Part shown: positions 1 through 9,011 of the stretch, in pieces | Layout: every line of letters starts with the position of its first letter | Position numbering within the stretch: position 1 is the stretch's first letter | Assembly: GCF_938045625.1 (NCBI RefSeq) | Contig: NZ_CALIAV010000102.1 | Location: 6,433 to 70,432, forward strand | DNA: 64,000 nucleotides | Origin: an uncultured Campylobacter sp. | GTDB taxonomy: Bacteria > Campylobacterota > Campylobacteria > Campylobacterales > Campylobacteraceae | Reading direction: 5' to 3' | Notes under the pieces: generated by a model | What the model was told of the DNA's origin: nothing | Database searches by the model: none | Seen by the model: the letters and a program-made list of their open reading frames with translations, nothing else | Program-made: the position numbers and the translations under genes

Positions 1-814
1 GCGCGGCAGCCTCCCGTAGGCTAAATTTACCCGCCGCATCTATCACGTGCGCGCTTCTTAACTCCTCGTCTAACTGCGCGGTCATCGCTCGCTCGGCGGG
101 GCTGCCCGTTAGCACGATGACGGCGTCCGTGCGCTCCAAAATAATTCCCGCCAGCTCCCGCCAACGCTGCCAAAACCACTGCCTGGAAACCGTGCTAGCC
201 CCCATCTGAAAGCCGATAAATTTGCGTTTGCCGTCTTTTTTTAGCATTTCATCGACGCGGGCGAAATCCTCATCGCGCAGATACAAATTTAGCCTCGTGT
301 CGCTGCTTTCTACGCCTACGAATTTAAGCTGCTCAAGGCGGTTTAGCACGACGTATCTCTCATCTCCGTAAGGCTCGGGCGCGTTTGAGTGAAAGGGGCT
401 AAATTTACTGCCGGCATTTGGCAGCTTAAAGACGTATTTGGCCCCGCTTAAAACGGCTAACGGAGTGGCCTCGGGCTCGTTTGAGTGCAGGATAAAGATG
501 ACGTCGGGTTTTACTTTTTTCAAAGCAAACAAAGCGCGCAAAAAGCCGCCCTTTTTGCCGTCATAAAGCAAAATTTCGTCGATATTCGGATCGGTTTTAA
601 AAAGCGGCGCGGTAGAGGGATTTAGCAGCGCGACAGTGCGAACATGCGGGAAATTTTGTCGAAAGACGCGAAAAACTGGCGTGTTAAAAATCGTATCGCC
701 AAGCGCGGTGTTGCTAAAAAAACAGACCGTTTGGACAGGCCGCGTAACCAGCTGCGTTTTGCTCACGCTTTTAAATCGCAAAATGAGCCGCGCCGCACTC
801 TCAAAGAGCCTCAT
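1..814 (-). CDS. Glycosyltransferase family 9 (heptosyltransferase-like), partial
   Basis: Incomplete gene that runs off the left edge; 271 codons are present from an ATG at 814. The product has the GT9 pattern: an N-terminal Rossmann half with NTALGDTIFNTPVF near residues 35-48 (the sugar-acceptor loop family members write as xxLGDxxxxTP) and a second half with a GFQMGAS segment where ADP-heptose-type donors bind. GT9 enzymes add heptose or related sugars to the lipopolysaccharide inner core at the cytoplasmic membrane. It overlaps the upstream GT4 gene by 14 bases, so both belong to one operon read leftward from about 2800. The acceptor specificity cannot be read from the sequence, and the C-terminus is outside the window. 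Confidence 0.85.
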   Translation of the reverse strand, partial: MRLFESAARLILRFKSVSKTQLVTRPVQTVCFFSNTALGDTIFNTPVFRVFRQNFPHVRTVALLNPSTAPLFKTDPNIDEILLYDGKKGGFLRALFALKKVKPDVIFILHSNEPEATPLAVLSGAKYVFKLPNAGSKFSPFHSNAPEPYGDERYVVLNRLEQLKFVGVESSDTRLNLYLRDEDFARVDEMLKKDGKRKFIGFQMGASTVSRQWFWQRWRELAGIILERTDAVIVLTGSPAERAMTAQLDEELRSAHVIDAAGKFSLREAAA

Positions 815-1853
815 ACATCGCTTCCGTCTGCGCAACCATCATCTCTATCGAGAAGTTTTGCACGATAAACTCCCTCGCGTTCGCGCTAAATTTAGCCCGA
901 AGCGCCGAGTCTTCTATCAGCGTTTTTAAGGCCGCTTTGAGCGATTCTTTGTCGCCGTTTTTAAACAAAAGCCCCGTTTCGCCGCTACTTATCGCCTCGC
1001 CGATACCGCCCGCGTCGCTACCGATGCAAGGCACCCCGCACGACTGCGCCTCGAGCAGCGCCGTACCTAGCGCCTCCATCTTTGAAGGTAGCACAAAAAC
1101 GTCAAAACTACCCAAAAACTCGCTCACGTCGGTGCGAGAGCCTAGCATGTAGATGTTTGGCGTTTTTATTTTTTTTAGATTTTCCTCCTGCGGACCGTCG
1201 CCGACCACGACCAGAGCGGTATTTGGCAGATTTAGCTCGCTAAAAGCTTCAAACAAAAGCTGATGATTTTTCGCTGCGCGCAAAACCGCCACGATACCGA
1301 CTACGACGCAGTCAGCGCTCAAATTTAGCTCCGCTTTTATGTTTTTCGTAAATTTTGGATTAAACCTTGCCGTATCCACGCCCGTGTAGATAACGTCTAT
1401 CAAATTTTTCCGCACGCCCTGCGAGACTAACTGGGCTTTTACGGCATTTGAGACGGCTACGATTTTATTGTTTACGTTGTAGCTAAATGCCGATCTAATC
1501 GGCGTTTGCAGGTGTCTAGTGCGAACGACTTTAGCGCCCGTTAGCTTTGCGACGATCGCGCCGATGTTGCCGTCCTTGCCCGAGTGCGTGGCGATGACGG
1601 AGATATTTTTTTCGCGCACGAAATGGCAAATTTTAAAAATTTCAAAAATATTATAAACCTTACTTAGGTTAAATTCTACAAACTCGCAATCAATCGGCTT
1701 TTCAAAGCTTTTTGAGCCCGGATTTAGCGCGTAAAATACCTTAAATTTATCCTTATTTAGCCCGTTTATGACGCGCTGCGTGCGGTGCTCCTGCCCGCCG
1801 AATCCTAGCGAGCTTTCAAGCTCCAGGATGTTGATTGTGTCTGCTTTTTTCAT
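801..1853 (-). CDS. Glycosyltransferase family 4, LPS core type
   Basis: The product is 350 aa with the GT-B fold of family GT4. The N-terminal domain opens with NILELESSLGFGGQEHR, the glycine-rich acceptor loop. The C-terminal domain carries VVVGDGPQEENL and the nucleotide-sugar signature PSKMEALGTALLEAQSCGVP, in which the two glutamates of the EX7E motif are visible. I chose the ATG at 1853 because it overlaps the stop of the preceding GT9 gene as ATGA (translational coupling); longer in-frame extensions only read through that gene's 3' end. It probably transfers a hexose or heptose to the LPS or LOS core. Donor and linkage are unknown. Confidence 0.87.
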   Translation of the reverse strand: MKKADTINILELESSLGFGGQEHRTQRVINGLNKDKFKVFYALNPGSKSFEKPIDCEFVEFNLSKVYNIFEIFKICHFVREKNISVIATHSGKDGNIGAIVAKLTGAKVVRTRHLQTPIRSAFSYNVNNKIVAVSNAVKAQLVSQGVRKNLIDVIYTGVDTARFNPKFTKNIKAELNLSADCVVVGIVAVLRAAKNHQLLFEAFSELNLPNTALVVVGDGPQEENLKKIKTPNIYMLGSRTDVSEFLGSFDVFVLPSKMEALGTALLEAQSCGVPCIGSDAGGIGEAISSGETGLLFKNGDKESLKAALKTLIEDSALRAKFSANAREFIVQNFSIEMMVAQTEAMYEAL

Positions 1854-2782
1854 ATATTTTTGACCGCCTCGTAGATTTCCTCGTCCACTACGTCCTGCGC
1901 CATTTTGCTGGCGCTTTGCAGCACGGTGCACTCCGCTCCGCCGTAAATGGGAGCCCAGCGAGCGGCGTCCGTTTTGCCAAGCACCAGCACAGTTTTTACC
2001 CCAAGTGCCGGAGCTAGGTGCGCAACGCCGCCGTCAAGCGTGAGGACAAATTTAGCCGCCTGGATATAGCCGGCTAGCTCGTCTAAATTTTTAGTCGAGG
2101 CAAACTCTACGCCCGCTTCTTGCACTACTTTTTCGCCAAATTTTATATCCTCCGCGCTAACGGCGACGCGTCCGAAATTTTGTTTTAAAAACGCCAAAAT
2201 CCGTAAAATTTTAGCCTCGTCCATACGGTTTTGCTCCACTCTCGAAGAGATATGGAAAAATACGAAATCCTTAAATTTCTCGCTTTTAAAGCTCGGTACG
2301 TAAAGCGTCTTTTCCCCGTCAAATTTCGCTCCCAGCGGTGCGACTAGTTCATAGCAAAGCAGCACCTCGTGAGGCGGTGGATTAAAGTTTAGTTTATGCG
2401 TTATTAATGAACCGCCCTCATTTTGCTTTGCCGCTCCTATCGTCATTCTAGCTGCGGCGGCTCTGGCAAATATCGCGGCCGATGGCGAATAAGCGCTCCT
2501 AAAAATCACGGTCGCATCGTATCTTTCACGGCGAATTTGAAGCAAAATTTTACATTTTCCCCAAAACGCCCGCACTTTTGCCGCCGCTCCTTTTACGTGC
2601 TTTGGTTTAGTGTAGATATAGATTTTATTTAAAAATGGATTGCCGCGAACGACGCATGCGTTTAGGCTGTTTACCACGATGTCAATTTGTGCGCGCGGAT
2701 GAGCCTTTCGCAGCGCTTCAATCGCTGGCGTCGTGCAGATGAGATCGCCGATATTATCGTTTCTAACGAGCAAAATTTTCAC
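1850..2782 (-). CDS. Glycosyltransferase family 9 (heptosyltransferase-like)
   Basis: First gene of the leftward core operon, 310 aa, with a GTG start preceded by AAAAGGAAAATC. GT9 features are MKILLVRNDNIGDLICTTPA at the N-terminus (loop NxGDxxxTTP) and LTLDGGVAHLAPALGVKTV near residues 250-268, the family's donor-binding S/TxDGGxxHLA segment. Family members use ADP-heptose to extend the LPS inner core in the cytoplasm. It ends in an ATGA overlap with the GT4 gene. Which heptosyltransferase it is (waaC-like or a later one) is not decidable here; waaF proper is the gene at 3931. Confidence 0.87.
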   Translation of the reverse strand: MKILLVRNDNIGDLICTTPAIEALRKAHPRAQIDIVVNSLNACVVRGNPFLNKIYIYTKPKHVKGAAAKVRAFWGKCKILLQIRRERYDATVIFRSAYSPSAAIFARAAAARMTIGAAKQNEGGSLITHKLNFNPPPHEVLLCYELVAPLGAKFDGEKTLYVPSFKSEKFKDFVFFHISSRVEQNRMDEAKILRILAFLKQNFGRVAVSAEDIKFGEKVVQEAGVEFASTKNLDELAGYIQAAKFVLTLDGGVAHLAPALGVKTVLVLGKTDAARWAPIYGGAECTVLQSASKMAQDVVDEEIYEAVKNI

Positions 2783-2802
2783 GATTTTCCTTTTTTTGCG
2801 CG

Positions 2803-2808
2803 ATTATA
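2803..2808 (-). promoter_or_regulatory. Putative -10 box for the leftward core operon
   Basis: TATAAT on the minus strand, 21 bases ahead of the GTG start at 2782. Campylobacter sigma-70 promoters rely mainly on the -10 box, so a -35 was not required. The intergenic space (2783-2915) separates two divergent glycosyltransferase transcripts. Confidence 0.5.
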
Positions 2809-2915
2809 CCCATTTTACGCTTATACTTATTTACGCCCGCATCCGACGCACGTCTGGCATAACCTAAAATTCATCAAAAAACTTATAAAATACCGCTAAA
2901 TTTTAAAAGGCGAAC

Positions 2916-3947
2916 ATGAAAAAAATAGTATTTTTAAGGCTCGATCTGGACGCTATCGGCGGGGCGCAGAGGGATCTCTCAAGGCTCGTCAAGGCTCTAA
3001 AAGACTCGGGCGTTGCGTGCAAGACGCGCGGATTTAACGGTAGCAAAAAGCTAAGCTCGTGGATCAAAGCCCTACGTTTTAACTCGCAAGCCAAGCGGCA
3101 AAAGGGCGCGGACGAGATTTATTTTAGCCTTGAGCGTATCACCTGCGCCGACATCTACCGCGCGGGCGACGGCGTGCATAAAGTCTATATGAAAACCAAG
3201 CCATTTTGGTTCACAAATCCCCTAAATTTCGTCATTCCCTACCTTGAAAAGCGCACTTTTAAAAACGCTAAAAAAATCATCGCCAACTCAAATTTCATAA
3301 AGCGCCAAATTTGCGAGACCTACGGCATCGCCGAGGAAAAGATCGCAGTCATATATAACGGCGTAAATTTGCCTATGCGCGTGCAAAAAGGCTCGGCAAA
3401 GCTCGCTCTTTGCGAGGAATTCGGGCTTGATTTTCACCTACCGACGCTGCTATTTGTCGGAAGCGGCTTTAAACGCAAGGGCGCGGAGGAGTTTTTACGC
3501 ATCGCGGCTCGCCTAAAAACCCGCGTAAACTGCCTAATCGTCGGCCGCGACAAAAACGCCGCCCGCTACAAAAATCTAGCCAAGGAACTCGGCCTAAACG
3601 CCGTATTTACGGGCGCGCAAAAAAGTGCGGCGAGATTTTACGAAGGTAGCGAGCTGTTTTTGTTCCCGACGGCGTACGAGCCGTTTTCAAACGTCGTTTT
3701 AGAGGCGCTTAGCTACGGCTGCGTCGCTATCACGACCGCTCAAAACGGCGCGGCGGAGATACTGCCCGAGGAGTTTGTGATGAGCTCGCCCCAAGACTAC
3801 GACATCTGCGCTCTGATCGACGAGATCCTAAACGACGACGAGCGGCTAGCAACGCTGCAAGAGCGAAATCTGACGCTTGCTAGCGAGTTTAGCATCGAAA
3901 AAAACGCGAACGCGACGCTGGAGATCATACGTGCGAATCTTGATTGA
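2916..3947 (+). CDS. Glycosyltransferase family 4, LPS core type (WaaG-like)
   Basis: A 343 aa GT4 protein. N-terminal loop LDAIGGAQRDLSRLVKAL (residues 11-28) fits the GGA/Q-R acceptor loop of WaaG-type glucosyltransferases, and HKVYMKTKPFW, IANSNFIKRQI and VIYNGVNLP follow the usual order. The donor site has LLFVGSGFKRKGAEEFLRIA and FLFPTAYEPFSNVVLEALSYG with the EX7E glutamates. ATG at 2916 is preceded by AAAAGG. The gene overlaps the next start (waaF) by 17 bases, so the two are co-transcribed. It likely adds glucose or another hexose to the heptose core; the exact acceptor is inference from neighbourhood. Confidence 0.87.
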   Translation: MKKIVFLRLDLDAIGGAQRDLSRLVKALKDSGVACKTRGFNGSKKLSSWIKALRFNSQAKRQKGADEIYFSLERITCADIYRAGDGVHKVYMKTKPFWFTNPLNFVIPYLEKRTFKNAKKIIANSNFIKRQICETYGIAEEKIAVIYNGVNLPMRVQKGSAKLALCEEFGLDFHLPTLLFVGSGFKRKGAEEFLRIAARLKTRVNCLIVGRDKNAARYKNLAKELGLNAVFTGAQKSAARFYEGSELFLFPTAYEPFSNVVLEALSYGCVAITTAQNGAAEILPEEFVMSSPQDYDICALIDEILNDDERLATLQERNLTLASEFSIEKNANATLEIIRANLD

Positions 3948-5112
3948 GCTGCCGACCTGGCTGGGCGACGCCGTGATGGCGAGCGCCGCGGTGGAGGCCA
4001 TCGCAAAGCACGCGGCGGTTGACGCGGGAAATTTGACCGGCAAATTTGCGGACCTGGGCGAGCGTGACTTTAGCTTTTTATCGCAAAATTTCGGCTCCGT
4101 AACACAAGAAATACAAATCTTTAAAAACGGCGCGGTAAATTTGAGCGATAAATTTGACGCGGACGGCGGCGTAAATTTGACGGCAAGCGCGCAAGAAAAT
4201 CAAAACCCGCAAAATTTAAAAAAAGAGGCACGAGAACCCGTCAAAATCGTGTTTTTCGGCTCGTTTGCGGCGTGCGAGCTTTTTAAGGCTTACCCAAACT
4301 GCGAATGCACCATAGTGGACGATAGTAAAAAGGCCAAATTTAGGCTCTGGCGGCTATTTTGCCAGGCAAGGGAGCTTGGCAAATTTGACGCGGCGTTTAG
4401 CTTTAGAAGCTCGTTTGCGAGTAAAATTTTACTTTTCGGAGCGAGGGCGGGGCGAAAATTTATTTTCCAAAAGAGCAACGATAGCGCGCATCAGGTACAA
4501 AGATACCTAAAATTCGTCAAATCAGTGCTAAATTTAAAACGCGCAGACGATGAGCTGAAGCTTTACTTTAAGCCGCATAAATTTGACGCGCCCGTGCTCG
4601 GGCTAAATCCAGGTGCCAACTACGGAAGCGCCAAACGCTGGTATCCGGCCTACTTCGCGCAGGTGGCGCTGCACTTTAAAGATAAATTTAAGGTTATGAT
4701 TTTCGGCGGCGCGGGCGAGCGGGATATGTGCGAGCAGATCGAGCGAATTTTACGCGAAAACGGCGCGGAGTGCGAAAATCTAGCGGGCAAAACGAGCGTG
4801 CGCGAGCTTTGCGAAAATATCGGCGGCATAGGGCAAAGCGGCGGGATATTCGTCACGAACGACAGCGGCCCGATGCATATCGCCGCAGCCTACAAGACGC
4901 CTACGATAGCGCTTTTTGGACCGACGAGATTTACGCAGACCTGTCCGTGGCGCAATGAAAACGCCCGTATCCTGCGGCTAAATTTAGAGTGCATGCCGTG
5001 CATGAAGCGCGTCTGCCCGCTAAAAACCCACGCCTGCATGAAAGATCTCTCGCCGCAAGCCGTCATAGAAACGATCGAACGAGAATTTCTCGCCGAAGCG
5101 GCAAAGAACTAA
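3931..5112 (+). CDS. waaF: Lipopolysaccharide heptosyltransferase II with an inserted linker
   Basis: A 393 aa GT9 enzyme that adds the second heptose to the LPS inner core. The N-terminus MRILIELPTWLGDAVMASAA is the WaaF signature, and the C-terminal half has LGLNPGANYGSAKRWYP and VTNDSGPMHIAAAYKTPTIALFGPT, typical donor-site motifs. I chose the GTG at 3931, which overlaps the preceding gene, because upstream residues are not WaaF-like. Odd point: residues about 28-103 are a low-complexity insertion rich in NL, KF and NLT pairs, between beta-1 and the VKIVFFGS strand; it raises the length above the usual 320 or so residues. The insertion is coded largely by AAATTT words. Confidence 0.92.
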   Translation: MRILIELPTWLGDAVMASAAVEAIAKHAAVDAGNLTGKFADLGERDFSFLSQNFGSVTQEIQIFKNGAVNLSDKFDADGGVNLTASAQENQNPQNLKKEAREPVKIVFFGSFAACELFKAYPNCECTIVDDSKKAKFRLWRLFCQARELGKFDAAFSFRSSFASKILLFGARAGRKFIFQKSNDSAHQVQRYLKFVKSVLNLKRADDELKLYFKPHKFDAPVLGLNPGANYGSAKRWYPAYFAQVALHFKDKFKVMIFGGAGERDMCEQIERILRENGAECENLAGKTSVRELCENIGGIGQSGGIFVTNDSGPMHIAAAYKTPTIALFGPTRFTQTCPWRNENARILRLNLECMPCMKRVCPLKTHACMKDLSPQAVIETIEREFLAEAAKN

Positions 5113-5380
5113 AAATTTGAGTGCGCGGCTTTTTCTCAAACGGCCGCAAATCAGCAAAAGCCCCGCTACTCATAATGGCTTTTATAAACGGCGCGCGATC
5201 AAATTTAACGCACGCAAAGCACGTCTTTTGGAATAGCGCAAGGCCGATCAATCAAGGCAAATTTTACTATACCGATTTTTAGCGCGCTTAGGATTTCGCT
5301 GCATTTTAGCCGTCAAGAAAAGCGGGGGCAAAGTAAAATTTGTGCCGTACATATCGTCTCGCACACCGCAAAATTCCGCC

Positions 5381-5698
5381 TCACAAAACAACCTCAACCT
5401 CGTAAATATCGTCAAATTTAACTCTCGTCTTTACCACAGTTAAACTTTTATCCATCAAATTTACGTTTGAGACTAGCCCCTCTATATTCGCGTAGCCCTG
5501 CCCGTCGTGGTATGTGATTTTTACCTTGTCGGCGGGCTTTAGTTTGCTTATTTTGTTTAGGATCTCTTCTATCTTAGACTCGTCCAGATCTAGCTTTTCG
5601 CTCTTTTCTCGCTCCTGCGCTTTTAGGGCTTTTTCTAGAGTTGAGAGAGGGTTAAACGAGCTAAAGATTTTGGCTCTATCTTTTGCTTTATCTTTCAT
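5381..5698 (-). CDS. YolD-like protein
   Basis: A 105 aa protein. After a helical, charged N-terminus (residues 1-50), the C-terminal half KVKITYHDGQGYANIEGLV-x-VNLMDKSLTVV-x-FDDIYEVEVVL has the small beta-barrel pattern of the YolD family (short strands, G-x-V turn, final D-I). YolD-like proteins are typically encoded beside Y-family polymerases of the UvrX/YqjW type in Gram-positive bacteria. Here the start codon overlaps the polymerase stop as ATGA, so the pair is co-translated. The family assignment is by pattern and by context; a molecular role is not established. Confidence 0.6.
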   Translation of the reverse strand: MKDKAKDRAKIFSSFNPLSTLEKALKAQEREKSEKLDLDESKIEEILNKISKLKPADKVKITYHDGQGYANIEGLVSNVNLMDKSLTVVKTRVKFDDIYEVEVVL

Positions 5699-6957
5699 TC
5701 GCCGCTTTTGTGCCCTCCTATCTTTTTGTTTCTATCTCGTCCGGTGGCCTCAGGTAGCAAATCGATGGCCCTTAGGATGGAGTTTTTGCCGTATTTTTCT
5801 TTTATCTTGTTTAGGGTTTTTAGCACCGTTTTTTCTTTTGAGTTTTCTTCTTCAAAGAGGCTTCTTTCGGTTTTGCTTTCCTTTACGACGTCGTTTGCAG
5901 ATATGCCGATTTGCCTGATGAGGCCTGCGTTTTTTATCTTTTTTAGATATAGCTCCTGCGCCGAGCTCATGAGCACGCTAGCGATATTGCTAGGCGTTTT
6001 AAACCTTACCGTGGCTCTTTGCGTGGGTTCGTTTTTGTCCGCGAATTTGATATTTATCGTGAGCCCGTTAGCTCGCACTTCCTCGTTTATCATCTTTAGA
6101 GCTAGCCTATCGGTCATCTCTTTTAGCACGATTAGAGCCTCCAGCCTCTCGTAGTCTCTGGGTAAAATTTCCGAGCTAAAGTATGATTTGGTTGAGGGCT
6201 TATAGGCCTTGATATCAGCTATAGTGGTAGGCTCGATGCCGTTTGCGTGATCTAGCGCGATGTGTGCGTCGATACCAAACACCTTTTCTAGCAGGCTAAA
6301 AGGAGCGTTTGCCATATCCTTCATGCAAAATATCCCGTATCGCTCGAGCTTGGCCCTAGTTTGCTTGCCTATACGCCAAAAATCATTTAGCGGCTGATGC
6401 GTCCAGAGCTTTTCTTTATAGAGCGTTTCGTCTAAAAATGCGATACCGTCCTCGCTGTGTTTGGCTAGGATGTCAAGTGCGATTTTAGCCAGATACAAAT
6501 TCGTCCCCATGCCGCAGGTAGGCGTTACGCCAGTGGTTTTTAGGATATCGTCCATTATCATCTTTGCCATGGCTCTAGCTTCTAGTTTATAAAATTTTAG
6601 ATACGACGTGAGGTCTATAAACGCCTCGTCGATGGAGTAAACATAGATGTCCTCTTTGGCGACGTATTTTAGGTAGATGCCGTAAATTTTAGCCGCGTAG
6701 TCGATGTAAAACTGCATCCTTGGCGGAGCGATTATATATTTGATATTTTTAGGGATTTCAAACAGCCTGCATCTGTTTTTTACGCCAAGAGCCTTTAGCG
6801 CAGGACTAACGGCCAAGCACACGCTGCTCTCGCCTCTGCTGGCGTCTGCGACGACTAAATTTGCCTCAAATGGATCAAGCCCTCGCTCCACGCACTCGAC
6901 CGAGGCGTAGAAGGATTTTAGATCGATGACGGCGTAGGCTAGAGTTTGGGTTTTCAT
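5695..6957 (-). CDS. Y-family DNA polymerase (UmuC/UvrX-like)
   Basis: A 420 aa translesion polymerase. The palm carboxylates are visible: IDLKSFYASVE at residues 11-21 (Asp12) and YSIDEAFIDLT at 107-117 (Asp110, Glu111). The thumb segment (PLNDFWRIGKQTRAKLERYGI) and the little-finger region with a C-terminal basic tail follow. Length and architecture fit the UmuC/UvrX branch rather than DinB of 350 residues. It would copy across damaged template bases. ATG at 6957; the downstream partner is the YolD-like gene, and no umuD-like gene is nearby. I see no LexA site, as expected, since Campylobacter lacks a classical LexA. Confidence 0.88.
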   Translation of the reverse strand: MKTQTLAYAVIDLKSFYASVECVERGLDPFEANLVVADASRGESSVCLAVSPALKALGVKNRCRLFEIPKNIKYIIAPPRMQFYIDYAAKIYGIYLKYVAKEDIYVYSIDEAFIDLTSYLKFYKLEARAMAKMIMDDILKTTGVTPTCGMGTNLYLAKIALDILAKHSEDGIAFLDETLYKEKLWTHQPLNDFWRIGKQTRAKLERYGIFCMKDMANAPFSLLEKVFGIDAHIALDHANGIEPTTIADIKAYKPSTKSYFSSEILPRDYERLEALIVLKEMTDRLALKMINEEVRANGLTINIKFADKNEPTQRATVRFKTPSNIASVLMSSAQELYLKKIKNAGLIRQIGISANDVVKESKTERSLFEEENSKEKTVLKTLNKIKEKYGKNSILRAIDLLPEATGRDRNKKIGGHKSGE

Positions 6958-7051
6958 GGGTGATTAAATTTGCTTGCGCGCTAGGCGGAGTTAGAGAGCA
7001 GCTGGGCGGGCCAAATTTGACTCCGCCGCCGCAAATGCTTTTAAATTTAGC

Positions 7052-7618
7052 CTAAAACGCATCGTCGATAGCTTGGCAGATGATATGCCCTATCATGATA
7101 TGCATCTCTTGGATGCGCGGCGTATCGTTTGACGGTACGACCAAATTTAGCTCGCAAAGCTCGTTCATTGCGCCTCCCGTGCGGCCGCTTAGTCCGATCG
7201 TCTTGATACCGATTTTTCGCGCGAGCTCGAGCGCTTTTACGACGTTGCCGCTGTTTCCGCTAGTAGAGATCGCTATGAGCAGATCGCCCTCGCGGCCCAG
7301 AGCCTCCAGCTGACGCGAGAAAACAAACTCATATCCGTAGTCGTTGCCGATCGCCGTGAGTGCGGAAGTATCGGTCGTTAGAGCTATGCCAGCTAGTGCG
7401 CCGCGCTCGGTTTTATAGCGGCCCGTTAGCTCGGCTGCGATGTGCTGCGCGTCTGCAGCACTTCCGCCGTTTCCGCAAAGTAAAATTTTACCGCCCGCCT
7501 TTAGCGTCGCTACCGCCGTTTCGCAGGCTTTTTTGATGTCAGCTTCCAGCGCAAACGTCGCCTTTATCGTCGCTAGATGTCCCTCTAGTTCGCTTTTTAT
7601 CATCTCTTCAGTCTTCAT
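7052..7618 (-). CDS. gmhA: Sedoheptulose-7-phosphate isomerase
   Basis: An 188 aa SIS-domain enzyme that converts sedoheptulose 7-phosphate to D-glycero-D-manno-heptose 7-phosphate, the first step of ADP-heptose synthesis. Visible motifs: [20 protein letters not shown] (residues 45-64, the phosphosugar loop), [15 protein letters not shown], and [18 protein letters not shown] with the conserved HxxxH active-site helix. Full length for the family. It is the last gene of the heptose operon and overlaps hldE by 11 bases. Confidence 0.96.
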   Translation of the reverse strand: MKTEEMIKSELEGHLATIKATFALEADIKKACETAVATLKAGGKILLCGNGGSAADAQHIAAELTGRYKTERGALAGIALTTDTSALTAIGNDYGYEFVFSRQLEALGREGDLLIAISTSGNSGNVVKALELARKIGIKTIGLSGRTGGAMNELCELNLVVPSNDTPRIQEMHIMIGHIICQAIDDAF

Positions 7619-9011
7619 TTTTTATCCTTTTTATCGTCGCGCTCGTGCTTTTGCCCGCTACAAACTCCACTAGCCGCACGTCTTTTACGACGCTGCTGCC
7701 GACGACTTCTTTACCTTCGTAGTCCGCGCCCTTTACGAGCACATCCGGACGCAGCTTTTCGATCAAATTTAGAGGCGTGAGCTCATCAAATATCGTCACG
7801 TAATCAACCGCCCCAAGCGCCGCCAGCACGGTAGCGCGATCAGCCTGCGAATTTACGGGGCGAGTGTCGCCCTTTAGCGTGCGCACCGAGGCGTCGGAGT
7901 TTAGCCCGACGACTAGTATATCGCCAAATTCCCGCGCCTTAGCTAGATAGCTCACGTGCCCAGCGTGCAGGATATCAAAGCAGCCGTTTGTAAAAACCAG
8001 CCGTTTTTCGCCGCGGTTTGCCAGCGTCGCAGCCAGTTCGTCCGCGCTTTTGATTTTCTCCTCGAAGCCGGCCGCGTTTTTACGGCGTACTAGTTCGTTT
8101 ATCTCCTCAAAGCTTGCGGTCGCCGAGCCGACCTTAGCCACGACGACTGCGGCGGCTAAATTTGCCGTCTCGATCGCCTTTTTGATACCTTCGCCCGCAC
8201 CCAGCATCACGCCCAGCGTCGCTAGCACCGTATCTCCCGCGCCCGTGACGTCAAAGACCTCTTTTGCCAGAGCGGGAAATTTTACCGCCCGCCCGTCCTC
8301 TAAAAGCGCGATGCCTTCCTCCGAGATCGTGATCAGCGAATGGGTCAAATTTAGCTCGTTTTTTAGTAAATTTAGCGCCGTAAAAAGCTGCTCGTCGTTT
8401 TCTATTTTAAAACCCACAGCCTCGCCCGCTTCTTTTTTATTTGGCGTTAGTAGCGTAGCGCCCTTATATTTCGAGTAGTCCGCGCCTTTTGGATCGATTA
8501 GCACGGGTTTGCCCGCATCCGCACATGCCTTTATGAGTTTTTGGCACAGCGACGGCGTCAGCACGCCCTTGCCGTAGTCAGATAGCAGCGCGACGTCGTA
8601 GCTCTCTAGCGCGCGGGCGAAATTTGCCGCCAGCTCGTCCTCGCAGGTTACGGCTTCGACGCTTTCTTTATCTATGCGCACGACTTGCTGATGCGTCGCC
8701 ATCACGCGGCTTTTTATCGAGCTTGTGCGTCCTTTTTCTCTTTTTATAAACTCAGCCCTAGCGCCCTGCTCGCACAATATCCGCTCGATCTCGTCGCCCG
8801 TCTCATCGTCTCCGAGTACGCTCATGACGCCTACTTTAGCGCCTAATGAAAGCAAATTTAGCACCACGTTGCCCGCTCCGCCTAGGCGTTTGGTTTCGTT
8901 TTTTATCTTTACCACTTGCACGGGAGCTTCGGGCGAGATACGCTCGCAGCTACCCCAGATATAGTGATCGAGCATCAGATCGCCCGCGACCAAAGCACGT
9001 ACTTCACGCAT
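7608..9011 (-). CDS. hldE: Bifunctional heptose 7-phosphate kinase / heptose 1-phosphate adenylyltransferase
   Basis: A 467 aa fusion of two enzymes. Residues 1 to about 310 are a PfkB/ribokinase domain ([25 protein letters not shown], and the anion-hole [13 protein letters not shown]). Residues from about 340 onward are a nucleotidyltransferase with [16 protein letters not shown] (the HxGH motif) and [14 protein letters not shown]. It phosphorylates heptose 7-phosphate and later attaches AMP to heptose 1-phosphate; GmhB acts between the two steps. Both halves look intact. Start ATG at 9011 lies inside the 3' end of hldD (8-base overlap). Confidence 0.96.
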   Translation of the reverse strand: MREVRALVAGDLMLDHYIWGSCERISPEAPVQVVKIKNETKRLGGAGNVVLNLLSLGAKVGVMSVLGDDETGDEIERILCEQGARAEFIKREKGRTSSIKSRVMATHQQVVRIDKESVEAVTCEDELAANFARALESYDVALLSDYGKGVLTPSLCQKLIKACADAGKPVLIDPKGADYSKYKGATLLTPNKKEAGEAVGFKIENDEQLFTALNLLKNELNLTHSLITISEEGIALLEDGRAVKFPALAKEVFDVTGAGDTVLATLGVMLGAGEGIKKAIETANLAAAVVVAKVGSATASFEEINELVRRKNAAGFEEKIKSADELAATLANRGEKRLVFTNGCFDILHAGHVSYLAKAREFGDILVVGLNSDASVRTLKGDTRPVNSQADRATVLAALGAVDYVTIFDELTPLNLIEKLRPDVLVKGADYEGKEVVGSSVVKDVRLVEFVAGKSTSATIKRIKNED

